Source: Accumulibacter sp.
GTDB lineage: Bacteria; Pseudomonadota; Gammaproteobacteria; Burkholderiales; Rhodocyclaceae
Direction: 5' to 3'
NCBI GenBank assembly: GCA_031276375.1
Contig: JAISNE010000218.1
Span: forward strand, 1-10,785
Length of the DNA stretch: 10,785 bases
This document shows, one piece after another, positions 1 through 5,999 of the stretch. The number at the start of each line of letters is the position of its first letter. Within the stretch, counting starts at the first letter, position 1. The notes under the pieces were generated by a model, which was given only the letters and a program-made list of their open reading frames with translations, did not search any database and was not told the origin of the DNA. The position numbers were made by a program, and so were the translations under genes.

Positions 1-239
1 CTCTCCAGCTTGGCCGCCGCCGCTTCCACCTGTTCGCCCCGCAGATCCAGCAGCGCCACGGGCGTCGTCTTGCGCGGAACCAGCCGGTCGAGCACGTATT
101 CCAGACGCCACAGGGGCGCGCAGGAGGCATGGAACAGATGCTTTTGCACGAACAATCCGGCTTCGCGCACGTCCAGCAGGGCGAATTCTTCCTCTGTTTC
201 CAGCAGGGACAGTAGTTGTGACGGGGACAGACGTTTCAT
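1..239 (-). CDS. Rhodanese-like domain protein, 5' part (runs off the left edge)
   Basis: The frame is open on the - strand from an ATG at 239 down to base 1, giving 79 codons with no stop; the C-terminus lies outside the window. A Shine-Dalgarno GAAAGGA sits a few bases upstream of the ATG. The protein starts with MKRLSPSQLLSLLE and carries the rhodanese signature LLDVRE (residues 21-26), a following HL (34-35), and VALLDLRG (61-68) where the active-site loop strand is expected. At that strand rhodaneses usually have a catalytic Cys; here the aligned residue appears to be Leu64 or Asp65, so this first domain may be inactive. Inactive N-terminal domains are known in proteins with several tandem rhodanese domains, which is a possible full-length form. 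The role would be sulfur transfer, probably in the cytoplasm, since no signal peptide is seen. It is divergent from the iron locus and probably unrelated to it. Confidence 0.75.
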   Translation of the reverse strand, partial: MKRLSPSQLLSLLETEEEFALLDVREAGLFVQKHLFHASCAPLWRLEYVLDRLVPRKTTPVALLDLRGEQVEAAAAKLE

Positions 240-255
240 GGGTTTCCTTTCAGGG

Positions 256-363
256 CTACGGCTGGAAGCAGGCCGCTGATTTTTTTTGCGTTTCCAGATT
301 GGCGATGATTTCGCCGAGGCCGAACAGGCCCGTATGCACCTCGCTGCCAAAGAGCGCCTGATT
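256..363 (-). pseudogene. Possible 3' remnant of a Cys/Met-metabolism PLP-dependent enzyme
   Basis: A 35-codon stretch on the - strand begins directly after an in-frame stop (364-366) and ends in TAG at 258-256, 16 bases before the rhodanese ATG. It therefore sits where the upstream gene of an operon would end. It has no start codon or ribosome site. It contains VHTGLFGLGEIIANLE, which keeps the spacing of the cystathionine lyase/synthase C-terminal tail (GL, five residues, then a hydrophobic residue-I-A-x-L-E). That resemblance is from memory of the family, not a search. If real, most of the gene was lost, and what remains is a scar upstream of a sulfur-transfer gene, which would fit functionally. 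It could also be a chance open stretch. Confidence 0.35.
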
Positions 364-386
364 CTAGGCGTGTCGCAAATGCAACA

Positions 387-410
387 AAACAAATCGTTTT
401 TCATTTGTTT
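387..410. repeat. Short perfect inverted repeat, possible operator
   Basis: AAACAAAT (387-394) and ATTTGTTT (403-410) form a perfect 8-bp inverted repeat around an 8-base centre (CGTTTTTC). It lies in an AT-rich island between the two left-edge remnants. It is too AT-rich for a good intrinsic terminator and could be an old operator or simply a low-complexity stretch. Confidence 0.35.
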
Positions 411-703
411 ATAAAAATCAAATATATGCCTGCTCCGGCGAACAGCGGCCGCCCTCCCGCCGGCGGCGTTGGCGGAACCGGGCGCGCCGCGCCGATGCCG
501 GGGCGGATCATCCGTTACCTGAAGAACGTCGGCGACAAGGCCGCCAAGGGCGAGGTCGTGATGGCGTTTGAAGCGATGAAGATGGGAAACGCCGTGGCTC
601 CCCCGTGCCTGTTGCGCCGGGAATCTCCGGCGCGCGTCACGCAACAGCGGGCTTCGAGCTTTCGATCCGCTGCAACGGATTGATTTTCAAGGATATTCGT
701 TGA
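405..703 (+). pseudogene. Broken biotin carboxyl carrier (biotinyl-lipoyl) domain gene
   Basis: The open frame (TTG at 405 or ATG at 426, stop at 681-683) encodes an Ala/Pro/Gly-rich linker followed by AAPMPGRIIRYLKNVGD and the biotinylation motif EAMKM (residues 56-60 from the TTG, Lys59 as the biotin site). This is the first half of a biotin carrier domain as found in decarboxylase or acyl-CoA carboxylase subunits. After the motif the frame loses similarity. Removing one base from the run of five C at 600-604 gives a continuation that restores AVAPVP and a later AGFELSI, resembling the second half of the domain, ending at 701-703. That second half is about four residues short and poorly conserved. 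No Shine-Dalgarno is visible, and no carboxylase or decarboxylase gene is nearby. I read it as a frameshifted, decaying fragment unrelated to iron uptake. Confidence 0.6.
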
Positions 704-756
704 AATGAGCCGGCTTGCGTCAAGTTGTCCCCGAGAAAAAAAGTTCGCGGTGGTGT

Positions 757-804
757 TTGTTTATCATGAGCAAAAGAATAAAATCAAGAATAGTTCTTAT
801 TATT
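757..804 (+). promoter_or_regulatory. Candidate promoter of the FTR1 gene with a weak Fur-box-like site
   Basis: TTGTTT (757-762) and TAAAAT (779-784), separated by 16 bases, make a plausible sigma-70 promoter with a leader of about 35 bases before the ATG at 825. The 19 bases at 786-804 match about 11 of 19 positions of the classical Fur consensus and lie where the transcript would start. They include the small palindrome AAGAA-TAG-TTCTT. Iron control is expected for this gene family, but this particular site is weak. Confidence 0.4.
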
Positions 805-824
805 GGAGTTTGGAGAGTACGCAG

Positions 825-2762
825 ATGTTTCGGAAAATCTTGCTGGTATTGGGTTTCGCCGCGGTCTTGGCGGCAACGGCGGCGCCAGCCGCCCAGGGTG
901 ATTTCGAGGCCTTGATCGGCGATATCGAGGGACGCCTGGATCGCACTTCACAGGCTTATCGCGACAAGCGGATCGAAGAGGCCAAGAGCACGGTCCAATC
1001 CGCCTATTTTGAAGTGTTCGAGAATCTGGAAGGGCCGATACGGATCAATATTTCGGCGGCCAAGAGTTATGAAATGGAGGCGACTTTCGGGCAGATTCGC
1101 CGCATGATCATGGACGGCAAGCCGGTGGCGGAGGTGGATGCGCGCATTCAATGGCTCAAGGACGAGCTGCGCGCCGTGCAACCGAGGATCGAGGCGGGGT
1201 ACAGTCTCACGGCGCAGGGCGCGCACGGCGCTTACGAGAACGAGAAAATCGCGACTTACTGGCATGACTATTATCGTTTGATCGACGATTTGCTGGCCGA
1301 GGCGGTCAGCCTGTACCAGCAGGGGAAGGGCAGCGAGGCGCGCGCCAGGATTCAGAGCGCGCAGTTTGGCGGTTTCAAGAATTCGGAGATGGAAATAGCC
1401 ATTCGCGGCCAGCGCTCGGCCAGCCAGACGCAGCGGATCAACCAGCAATTCTCGGCCTTGATGGAGTTGGCGAACAATCCCGACCAGATGACCAAATTTG
1501 GTTACAACGTGACCAGCCTGTTGCAGGATATCGAGGAACAGCTCGAGGATCTGCCGATACCGGCCAAGGCCGGGGTGAATGTCATGGCGGATGCCGCGGG
1601 AGCCGACAACGGCAATGCGGATTGGCAGCAGGTGGCGCGGAATATCGACGACGCCATATCGGCGGCCCTGGCGCGGTATCAGGCGGGCCAGGCGCAGCCG
1701 GCGATAGCGGCGGTCCAGAATGCCTACTTCGATTTGTTTGAAGCCTCCGGCATGGAGAGCCGCATCGGCGCCCGCGACGCGACGGCCAAGTCGCGGCTGG
1801 AGGGCTATTTCACCAAAATGGTGGGGTTGATGAAAGCCCAGCGTCCTCTCGCGGAGCTGGAGGAACAGGGCAAGGGTCTATCGGCCGATCTGGCGCAAGC
1901 CGCGCTGCAACTGGGAGGCGGCAGCCAGACGCCGTGGGGGCTGGCGGTGATGAGTCTGATCATCATCCTGCGCGAGGGGATGGAGGCGCTGTTGATCGTG
2001 ACGGCCATCGTCGCTTATCTGATCAAGAACCAGCATGCGGACAAGCTGCCGCTGATCCGTCAGTCGGTGATCGTGGCCCTGGCGGCCAGCCTGGTGACGG
2101 CCGCGGCGTTTTACTGGATGTTCAGGAACGCGGGCGCGCAGCGCGAGCTGCTCGAAGGCTTCACCATGATCGTTGCCGTGGTGGTCTTGTTTGGCATGAG
2201 CTATTGGTTGATTTCCAAGGCCGAGGCGGAGCGTTGGAGAGAGTATCTGGAGGGCAGGATTTCTTCCTCCCTGAGCAGGGGTTCCCTGTTCGGCCTGTGG
2301 TTCGCCAGCTTTTTGGCGGTCTATCGCGAAGGGGCGGAAACGGTGCTGTTTTACCAGGCCTTGCTGGCCGATACCAGCGGCATGCAGGGAAATCTGGCGC
2401 TGCTGGGAGGTTTCGCGCTGGGCGGCCTGATCCTGGCGGCGGTGTATTTCATCATGCGCTACAGCGTGCTGCGCCTGCCGTTGAAACCCTTCTTTCTTTT
2501 CACCGGCGCTTTCATGTACCTGATGGCTTTTGTCTTTGCCGGCAAGAGTGTGATGGAACTGATCGAAGGCAAGCTTTTTCAGCCCACGCTGTGGTCCTGG
2601 GTGTCCGAAATTCCACTTTTGGGCATCCATCCCTATCGTGAGACCATATTGCCGCAGGTGGCGCTGGTGCTGGCCGCCATTGTCGCGCTGGCGGTGATGA
2701 AAAAACGCCATCCTCCCCAATCCATGTCCCGATCCACGCCCCAATCCGTCTCCGCCGATTGA
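825..2762 (+). CDS. fetM: FTR1-family iron permease with N-terminal periplasmic domain (FetM type)
   Basis: This is an inner-membrane iron permease of the FTR1/OFeT family, 645 residues long, about the size of the P19-associated permeases. I chose ATG 825 over the upstream in-frame start at 705 because it has GGAG nine bases before it and gives a clean signal peptide (MFRKILLVLG..., likely cut after APAA, residue 23). Residues about 24-365 are periplasmic and helical. They contain three related units starting near Tyr45, Tyr164 and Tyr285, with a shared pattern of YxxG..A...Q-A-F..F. The C-terminal part has about seven membrane helices with two RExxE iron-translocation motifs, REGME (383-387) and REGAE (501-505), both intact. 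P19 is the usual partner, and its gene follows after the barrel gene. Expression is probably iron-repressed. Family assignment is secure; the iron oxidation state it handles is not visible from sequence. Confidence 0.95.
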   Translation: MFRKILLVLGFAAVLAATAAPAAQGDFEALIGDIEGRLDRTSQAYRDKRIEEAKSTVQSAYFEVFENLEGPIRINISAAKSYEMEATFGQIRRMIMDGKPVAEVDARIQWLKDELRAVQPRIEAGYSLTAQGAHGAYENEKIATYWHDYYRLIDDLLAEAVSLYQQGKGSEARARIQSAQFGGFKNSEMEIAIRGQRSASQTQRINQQFSALMELANNPDQMTKFGYNVTSLLQDIEEQLEDLPIPAKAGVNVMADAAGADNGNADWQQVARNIDDAISAALARYQAGQAQPAIAAVQNAYFDLFEASGMESRIGARDATAKSRLEGYFTKMVGLMKAQRPLAELEEQGKGLSADLAQAALQLGGGSQTPWGLAVMSLIIILREGMEALLIVTAIVAYLIKNQHADKLPLIRQSVIVALAASLVTAAAFYWMFRNAGAQRELLEGFTMIVAVVVLFGMSYWLISKAEAERWREYLEGRISSSLSRGSLFGLWFASFLAVYREGAETVLFYQALLADTSGMQGNLALLGGFALGGLILAAVYFIMRYSVLRLPLKPFFLFTGAFMYLMAFVFAGKSVMELIEGKLFQPTLWSWVSEIPLLGIHPYRETILPQVALVLAAIVALAVMKKRHPPQSMSRSTPQSVSAD

Positions 2763-2787
2763 CCTGAAAACGGCGCTCGATGCCGCG

Positions 2788-2806
2788 GCGTCCAGGCCCT
2801 GGACGC
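2788..2806. repeat. GC-rich palindrome after the FTR1 gene
   Basis: GCGTCCAGG-C-CCTGGACGC is a perfect 9-bp palindrome 26 bases after the FTR1 stop codon. Folded as RNA it would give an 8-bp stem with a 3-base loop, but no T-run follows, so it is not a standard intrinsic terminator. It could still slow or stabilise the FTR1 transcript before the next promoter. The rest of 2763-2886 holds nothing recognisable apart from an A/T-rich patch just ahead of the next promoter. Confidence 0.3.
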
Positions 2807-2886
2807 TCGCGCATCCGGGAGCACCGTGAATTTCATCTTGTTTTTCAATGAGATGGGCGATGGCTCAAAAAATTTTCAAATTTTCC

Positions 2887-2916
2887 TTGCAGACGATAAT
2901 CGTTTTCACATAGAAT
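2887..2916 (+). promoter_or_regulatory. Fur-type iron-regulated promoter
   Basis: TTGCAG (2887-2892) and TAGAAT (2911-2916), separated by 18 bases, form a good sigma-70 promoter. Between them lies GATAAT-C-GTTTTC (2895-2907), matching 10 of 12 positions of the inverted hexamer pair GATAAT-N-ATTATC that defines a Fur box. Fur with ferrous iron would therefore cover the spacer and block RNA polymerase, switching on the barrel, P19 and downstream genes when iron is scarce. The position relative to the promoter makes this more convincing than the match alone; binding itself is inferred. Confidence 0.65.
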
Positions 2917-2972
2917 GATGAATGAAGCAAGAACGATTCTTCATTATGTATTTTTTTTCCAGGAGGTCATCG

Positions 2973-3764
2973 ATGCGGCATTTACTTTTCAGTCCGTCAC
3001 GGCTTTTTTCGTTCACCGCGCTGCTTTCCGCGTGCGCGGTGTTTTCGGCGCCTTCCCTGGCGCAGATGGTCACCGACGATACGGGAGTGCAGGGCGCCGG
3101 AGGCAATCAGCTTGAAGTTTCATACGATTGGGAACGCACGCGGAGCGGGGGAGAGACCGAACGGGTGTATTCCATTCCGGTGACTTATACCTACGGGTTG
3201 ACGGATTCCGTCGACATTTTTGCCAGCGTCGCGTATGCGCGCATCCGTGTTCCCGGCGATCGTGTCGATGGTTTCGGCAACACCGCCATCGGCGGCAAGT
3301 GGAATTTTTTCGAAAACGAAGCTTCCGGCACCAGTCTGGCGATCGGCGCGGAGCTTGCCCTTCCCGTCAGCTCGCAGCGCGAACGCGATGGCTTGGGCAC
3401 CGGCAAGACGTCAGGCAGCGTGAATTTCATTCTCAGCCAGGAAGTGCCGTTCGGCGCCGTGCATGTCAACGCGGGTTGGGGGCGCGAACGTTTCCGCCAG
3501 TCGGAAGACAACGCCACCAACAGGCATTTTTCCGTGGCGCCCGTCTGGGAAATTGCCGATCAGTGGCAGTTGACGTTCGATACGGGCATCGACTGGTCCC
3601 GTTCCGGCGGGGAGACGGTGCGCTCGAAGTATGCCGCCATGAGCGTGATCTACTCGCCGAACGAGGATCTCGATCTGGAGGTGGGTTACATGCGCGCGAC
3701 CGACGACGAGAGTCCGAGGGCGAGGACCCACAGCGTGGCCGCCACGTTGTCCTGGCGGTTTTGA
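2973..3764 (+). CDS. Outer-membrane beta-barrel protein, phenol-degradation MetA-pathway-like (PF13557) transporter family
   Basis: ATG 2973 is chosen over in-frame ATGs at 2922 and 2946 because a full AGGAGG (2961-2966) sits six bases before it. The 263-residue product has a signal peptide (hydrophobic core 11-29, likely cut after SLA, residue 30). LSAC at 18-21 resembles a lipobox but lies inside the hydrophobic core. The mature part is a run of alternating polar/hydrophobic strands with Tyr, Trp and Gly-rich turns (QLEVSYDW, YSIPVTYTYGLTDSVDIF, GNTAIGGKWNFFE) and ends in WRF, the terminal aromatic signal recognised by the Bam machinery. This pattern fits the small barrels grouped as MetA-like transporters, whose substrates are largely unknown. 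It is the first gene after the Fur-type promoter and is followed directly by P19, suggesting an iron-related outer-membrane step. No TonB box or plug domain is present, so it is not a siderophore receptor. Confidence 0.8.
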   Translation: MRHLLFSPSRLFSFTALLSACAVFSAPSLAQMVTDDTGVQGAGGNQLEVSYDWERTRSGGETERVYSIPVTYTYGLTDSVDIFASVAYARIRVPGDRVDGFGNTAIGGKWNFFENEASGTSLAIGAELALPVSSQRERDGLGTGKTSGSVNFILSQEVPFGAVHVNAGWGRERFRQSEDNATNRHFSVAPVWEIADQWQLTFDTGIDWSRSGGETVRSKYAAMSVIYSPNEDLDLEVGYMRATDDESPRARTHSVAATLSWRF

Positions 3765-3866
3765 CGAAGTCCGGTGAATCGTTTTGTCCGGCCGGGGCTT
3801 GGCCTGCCGGGCGCCGCGATGAGGATGTTTGCCGATACATTTTTTTATCAACGTGAAGGAAGAAAC

Positions 3867-4391
3867 ATGAAAGCTCGTGTATGTCTGGTAGCGGGAAGTC
3901 TTTTTTTGGCCGCAAGCGCGTTTGCGTTTGAAGAGTTTCCAGCGGGGGAACCGGTCAAGATCAATGAAATGGAAATCGCCGCTGTCTATTTGCAGCCCAT
4001 CGACATGGAGCCTCGCGGCATGGGATTGTCCGCGGCCCAGTCGGATATCCACCTGGAAGCGGATATCCATGCGATCGAGGGGAACAAGAATGGTTTCGGC
4101 GCGGGCGAATGGCTGGCGTACCTGACCATCAATTACACGCTGGAAAACAAGGATACCGGCGAAAAACAGGAGGGCACGTTCATGCCGATGGTGGCCTCCG
4201 ATGGCCCGCATTATGGTCAAAACATCAAAATGATGGGCGTGGGCAACTACAAGGTGACGTATCATATCCAGCCCCCGTCGGCCGGCGGCATGCACCGTCA
4301 TACGGACGCCGATACCGGCGTGGGACGCTGGTGGAAGCCTTTCGACGTGTCTTTCGAATTCAAATACGCGGGGCTTGATAAAAAGAAATGA
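3867..4391 (+). CDS. fetP: Periplasmic iron/copper-binding protein P19 (FetP, Tpd family)
   Basis: This encodes a 174-residue precursor. ATG 3867 has AAGGA (3856-3860) six bases upstream and begins a typical signal peptide (MKARVCLVAG..., likely cut after AFA, residue 20), whereas the longer frame from 3774 has neither. The mature protein carries the P19 hallmarks: DIHLEADIHA (60-69), MPMVASDGPHYG (106-117) and GMHRHTD (141-147). By spacing to the known P19/FetP copper site, the expected ligands are His62, Met108, His115 and His145, with Glu64 as the nearby acidic residue; all are present. P19 dimers bind Cu(II) and Fe/Mn and work with FTR1 permeases to deliver iron across the periplasm. A strong terminator lies 83 bases downstream, so the barrel and P19 may be made in excess over the later genes. 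Assignment is secure. Confidence 0.95.
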   Translation: MKARVCLVAGSLFLAASAFAFEEFPAGEPVKINEMEIAAVYLQPIDMEPRGMGLSAAQSDIHLEADIHAIEGNKNGFGAGEWLAYLTINYTLENKDTGEKQEGTFMPMVASDGPHYGQNIKMMGVGNYKVTYHIQPPSAGGMHRHTDADTGVGRWWKPFDVSFEFKYAGLDKKK

Positions 4392-4473
4392 CGGGAAAGT
4401 TGGCCTGACGCGGTGTCTCACGCCGTGTCCGGACAGGAGTCCGCGTGGCAAAAGCTGCTAACATGCTCGAAAA

Positions 4474-4502
4474 GAAAAGGCGTCTGTTTCAGACGCCTTT
4501 TC
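4474..4502 (+). terminator. Strong intrinsic terminator or attenuator after P19
   Basis: GAAAAGGCGTCTG (4474-4486), loop TTT, then CAGACGCCTTTTC (4490-4502) is a perfect 13-bp stem whose 3' arm ends in TTTTC. With A-rich and T-rich flanks it could work on both strands. It lies only 39 bases before the next gene, and no clear promoter fits in that gap. The six downstream genes are therefore probably reached by partial read-through, which would make a large excess of the two exported proteins over the membrane complex. Confidence 0.85.
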
Positions 4503-4541
4503 TCATGAAAAGATTTTTGATCGTTCGGCCGCCTGGATTCA

Positions 4542-5999
4542 ATGACGTACTGGTCTTCAATTCTGATTTGTTTTTTGCCGACGGCCTTGCTGCTGGCGGC
4601 GCACTGGAGCCATCGGCCCGTCTTCGGCGCATGGACGACCGTGCTGTCCGGCGCGGGGGCGCTGGCCGTGGGTATTACGGTCGGGCTGTTTTTTCCCGCC
4701 GGGCAGAAGGCCGTTTTGGCGTTCAATCTGGTGTACGCGGGCGCCTTGCTGTTGTTTGCCGCATGGCAAGTCACGCGCAAGCGCGAATTGTTCTGGCAAA
4801 ACGTCCTGATTTTGCTGGCGGCCGTCACCTGGGGCAGAACCCCGGTGGTGCTTTCGCTGTCCAGCACGCATGTCATCAATACGGCCTTGCTGCTCAATCT
4901 GGCCAATGTGGCGGCGGCGCTGCTGGCGTGCGCATTGTTGTCGTGGCTGTTGTGCCGTGTTTTGGCCGAGATGCGGCGCTCCGCGCGCGGCCTGTTGCTG
5001 GCGGCCACCGTGCTGACCCTGTTGACGCCCTTGAGCGGCAATATCGTTCTGGCTTCGATGAGGCTCCAGATACTGGAACTTGGCAAAAGCAATCTTTCCT
5101 ACGCCGCGAAGACCACCAATCTGGACAACTTCACGCCTTACGCGCTGCTGGCGTGGACCGGGCTGGCACTGCTGGCCTACTTCGCCTCGCGGCTCGTCCC
5201 GCGCCGCCGTCACTGGCTGGCGCAAACGGACTTGATCGCGCGGCGCATCGCCGAAGCCGCCTATCGCCGGACGCGCGTATCGTTGCTGGTGAATCTGCTG
5301 CTGGCGCTGTCGATGCTCGGCTGCAAGCTGTATTGGGACCTGGTGGCTTCGCGTCCGCCCACCCTGTCGAAGGCGACGACGGTGCAGATGCGGGCGGACG
5401 ACACGATACGCTTGCCGCTGGCGCCGCTCATGAACGGCGACCTGCACCGCTTTGCCTGGGTGTCGGACGATGGGCGGCTGGTGCGGTTTTTCATCATCAA
5501 CCGGCAGGAAGGCCGCGTTTCTCCCGCGGTGGTTTTCGACGCCTGTCTGCTCTGCGGCGACAAGGGCTATGTGCAGAGCGGCGATCAGGTCATTTGCGTG
5601 GGTTGTGGCGTGTATATGTTCAAACCCAGCATCGGCAAGCCTGGCGGCTGCAACCCCGTGCCGCTGGAGAACTGGAAGGTCGAGGGGGAGGACGTGGTCA
5701 TTGCCAAGACATCCCTGGAAGCGGGTCTGCAACTATTCAATACGGTGCTGACGATAGAAGTGACCGACCCGGTCAGCGGGAAAAAGCTGACCAACACCAC
5801 CGCCGCGCACCGTTACAACTATGCGACCAAAACGTATTTCTTCGTGGATGAAGCGTCCTTGAACGCTTTCCGCGACGATCCGGAAAAATACATCGGGGCC
5901 GCGCGGCGCTCGCCGGCGGCGCCATCGTCAGCCGAGCCAAAAGAAGACGGCGCGGCGAATCCGCGGAACGCCGCCGCTCCCGAAGGAGAAGCGCCATGA
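4542..5999 (+). CDS. FtrD-like Fe-S membrane protein (DUF2318) with C-terminal YHS domain
   Basis: This is a 485-residue inner-membrane protein. About eight hydrophobic segments fill residues 5-265. A soluble domain follows with the DUF2318 cysteine pattern: ACLLC (Cys335, Cys338), ICVGC (Cys352, Cys355) and Cys370, expected to hold an iron-sulfur or other metal centre on the periplasmic side. It corresponds to the gene after P19 in the E. coli and Campylobacter clusters and to FtrD-type redox proteins. Residues about 405-455 form an extra YHS domain (TDPVSGKK, KTYFFVDEASLNAF, DPEKY), but the usual metal-binding cysteines of DPVCG and YFC are Ser and Val. A Pro/Ala-rich tail (457-485) ends the protein. 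The start has only a weak GGA upstream. The stop overlaps the next start by four bases. A role in electron transfer to or from iron during uptake is inferred from family and context. Confidence 0.88.
   Translation: MTYWSSILICFLPTALLLAAHWSHRPVFGAWTTVLSGAGALAVGITVGLFFPAGQKAVLAFNLVYAGALLLFAAWQVTRKRELFWQNVLILLAAVTWGRTPVVLSLSSTHVINTALLLNLANVAAALLACALLSWLLCRVLAEMRRSARGLLLAATVLTLLTPLSGNIVLASMRLQILELGKSNLSYAAKTTNLDNFTPYALLAWTGLALLAYFASRLVPRRRHWLAQTDLIARRIAEAAYRRTRVSLLVNLLLALSMLGCKLYWDLVASRPPTLSKATTVQMRADDTIRLPLAPLMNGDLHRFAWVSDDGRLVRFFIINRQEGRVSPAVVFDACLLCGDKGYVQSGDQVICVGCGVYMFKPSIGKPGGCNPVPLENWKVEGEDVVIAKTSLEAGLQLFNTVLTIEVTDPVSGKKLTNTTAAHRYNYATKTYFFVDEASLNAFRDDPEKYIGAARRSPAAPSSAEPKEDGAANPRNAAAPEGEAP

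Noticed and set aside
1878..2744. 288-codon - strand open frame opposite the FTR1 membrane domain
   Set aside because: Gln/His/Arg-rich reverse frame with no recognisable domain; the + strand carries clear RExxE motifs.
2788..2806. Palindrome after FTR1 as an intrinsic terminator
   Set aside because: The stem is good but no T-run follows, so it is listed only as a palindrome.
2990..3035. Lipobox (LSAC) in the barrel protein
   Set aside because: The Cys lies in the middle of the hydrophobic core and a better signal peptidase I site follows at residue 30; beta-barrels are not normally lipidated.
3411..4451. 346-codon - strand open frame across the barrel and P19 genes
   Set aside because: It spans the gene boundary opposite two well-supported genes and its composition is that of an antisense shadow.
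4474..4502. Neisserial DNA uptake sequence pair in the terminator stem
   Set aside because: The stem reads GGCGTCTG with TTTCAGACGCC, close to GCCGTCTGAA but with a mismatch in the core, and I saw no other uptake-like 10-mers in the window.
4557..5732. Long antisense open frame of 391 codons on the - strand
   Set aside because: It lies opposite the DUF2318 gene, has His/Arg/Gln-rich composition typical of reverse frames in GC-rich genes, and shows no motif or ribosome site.
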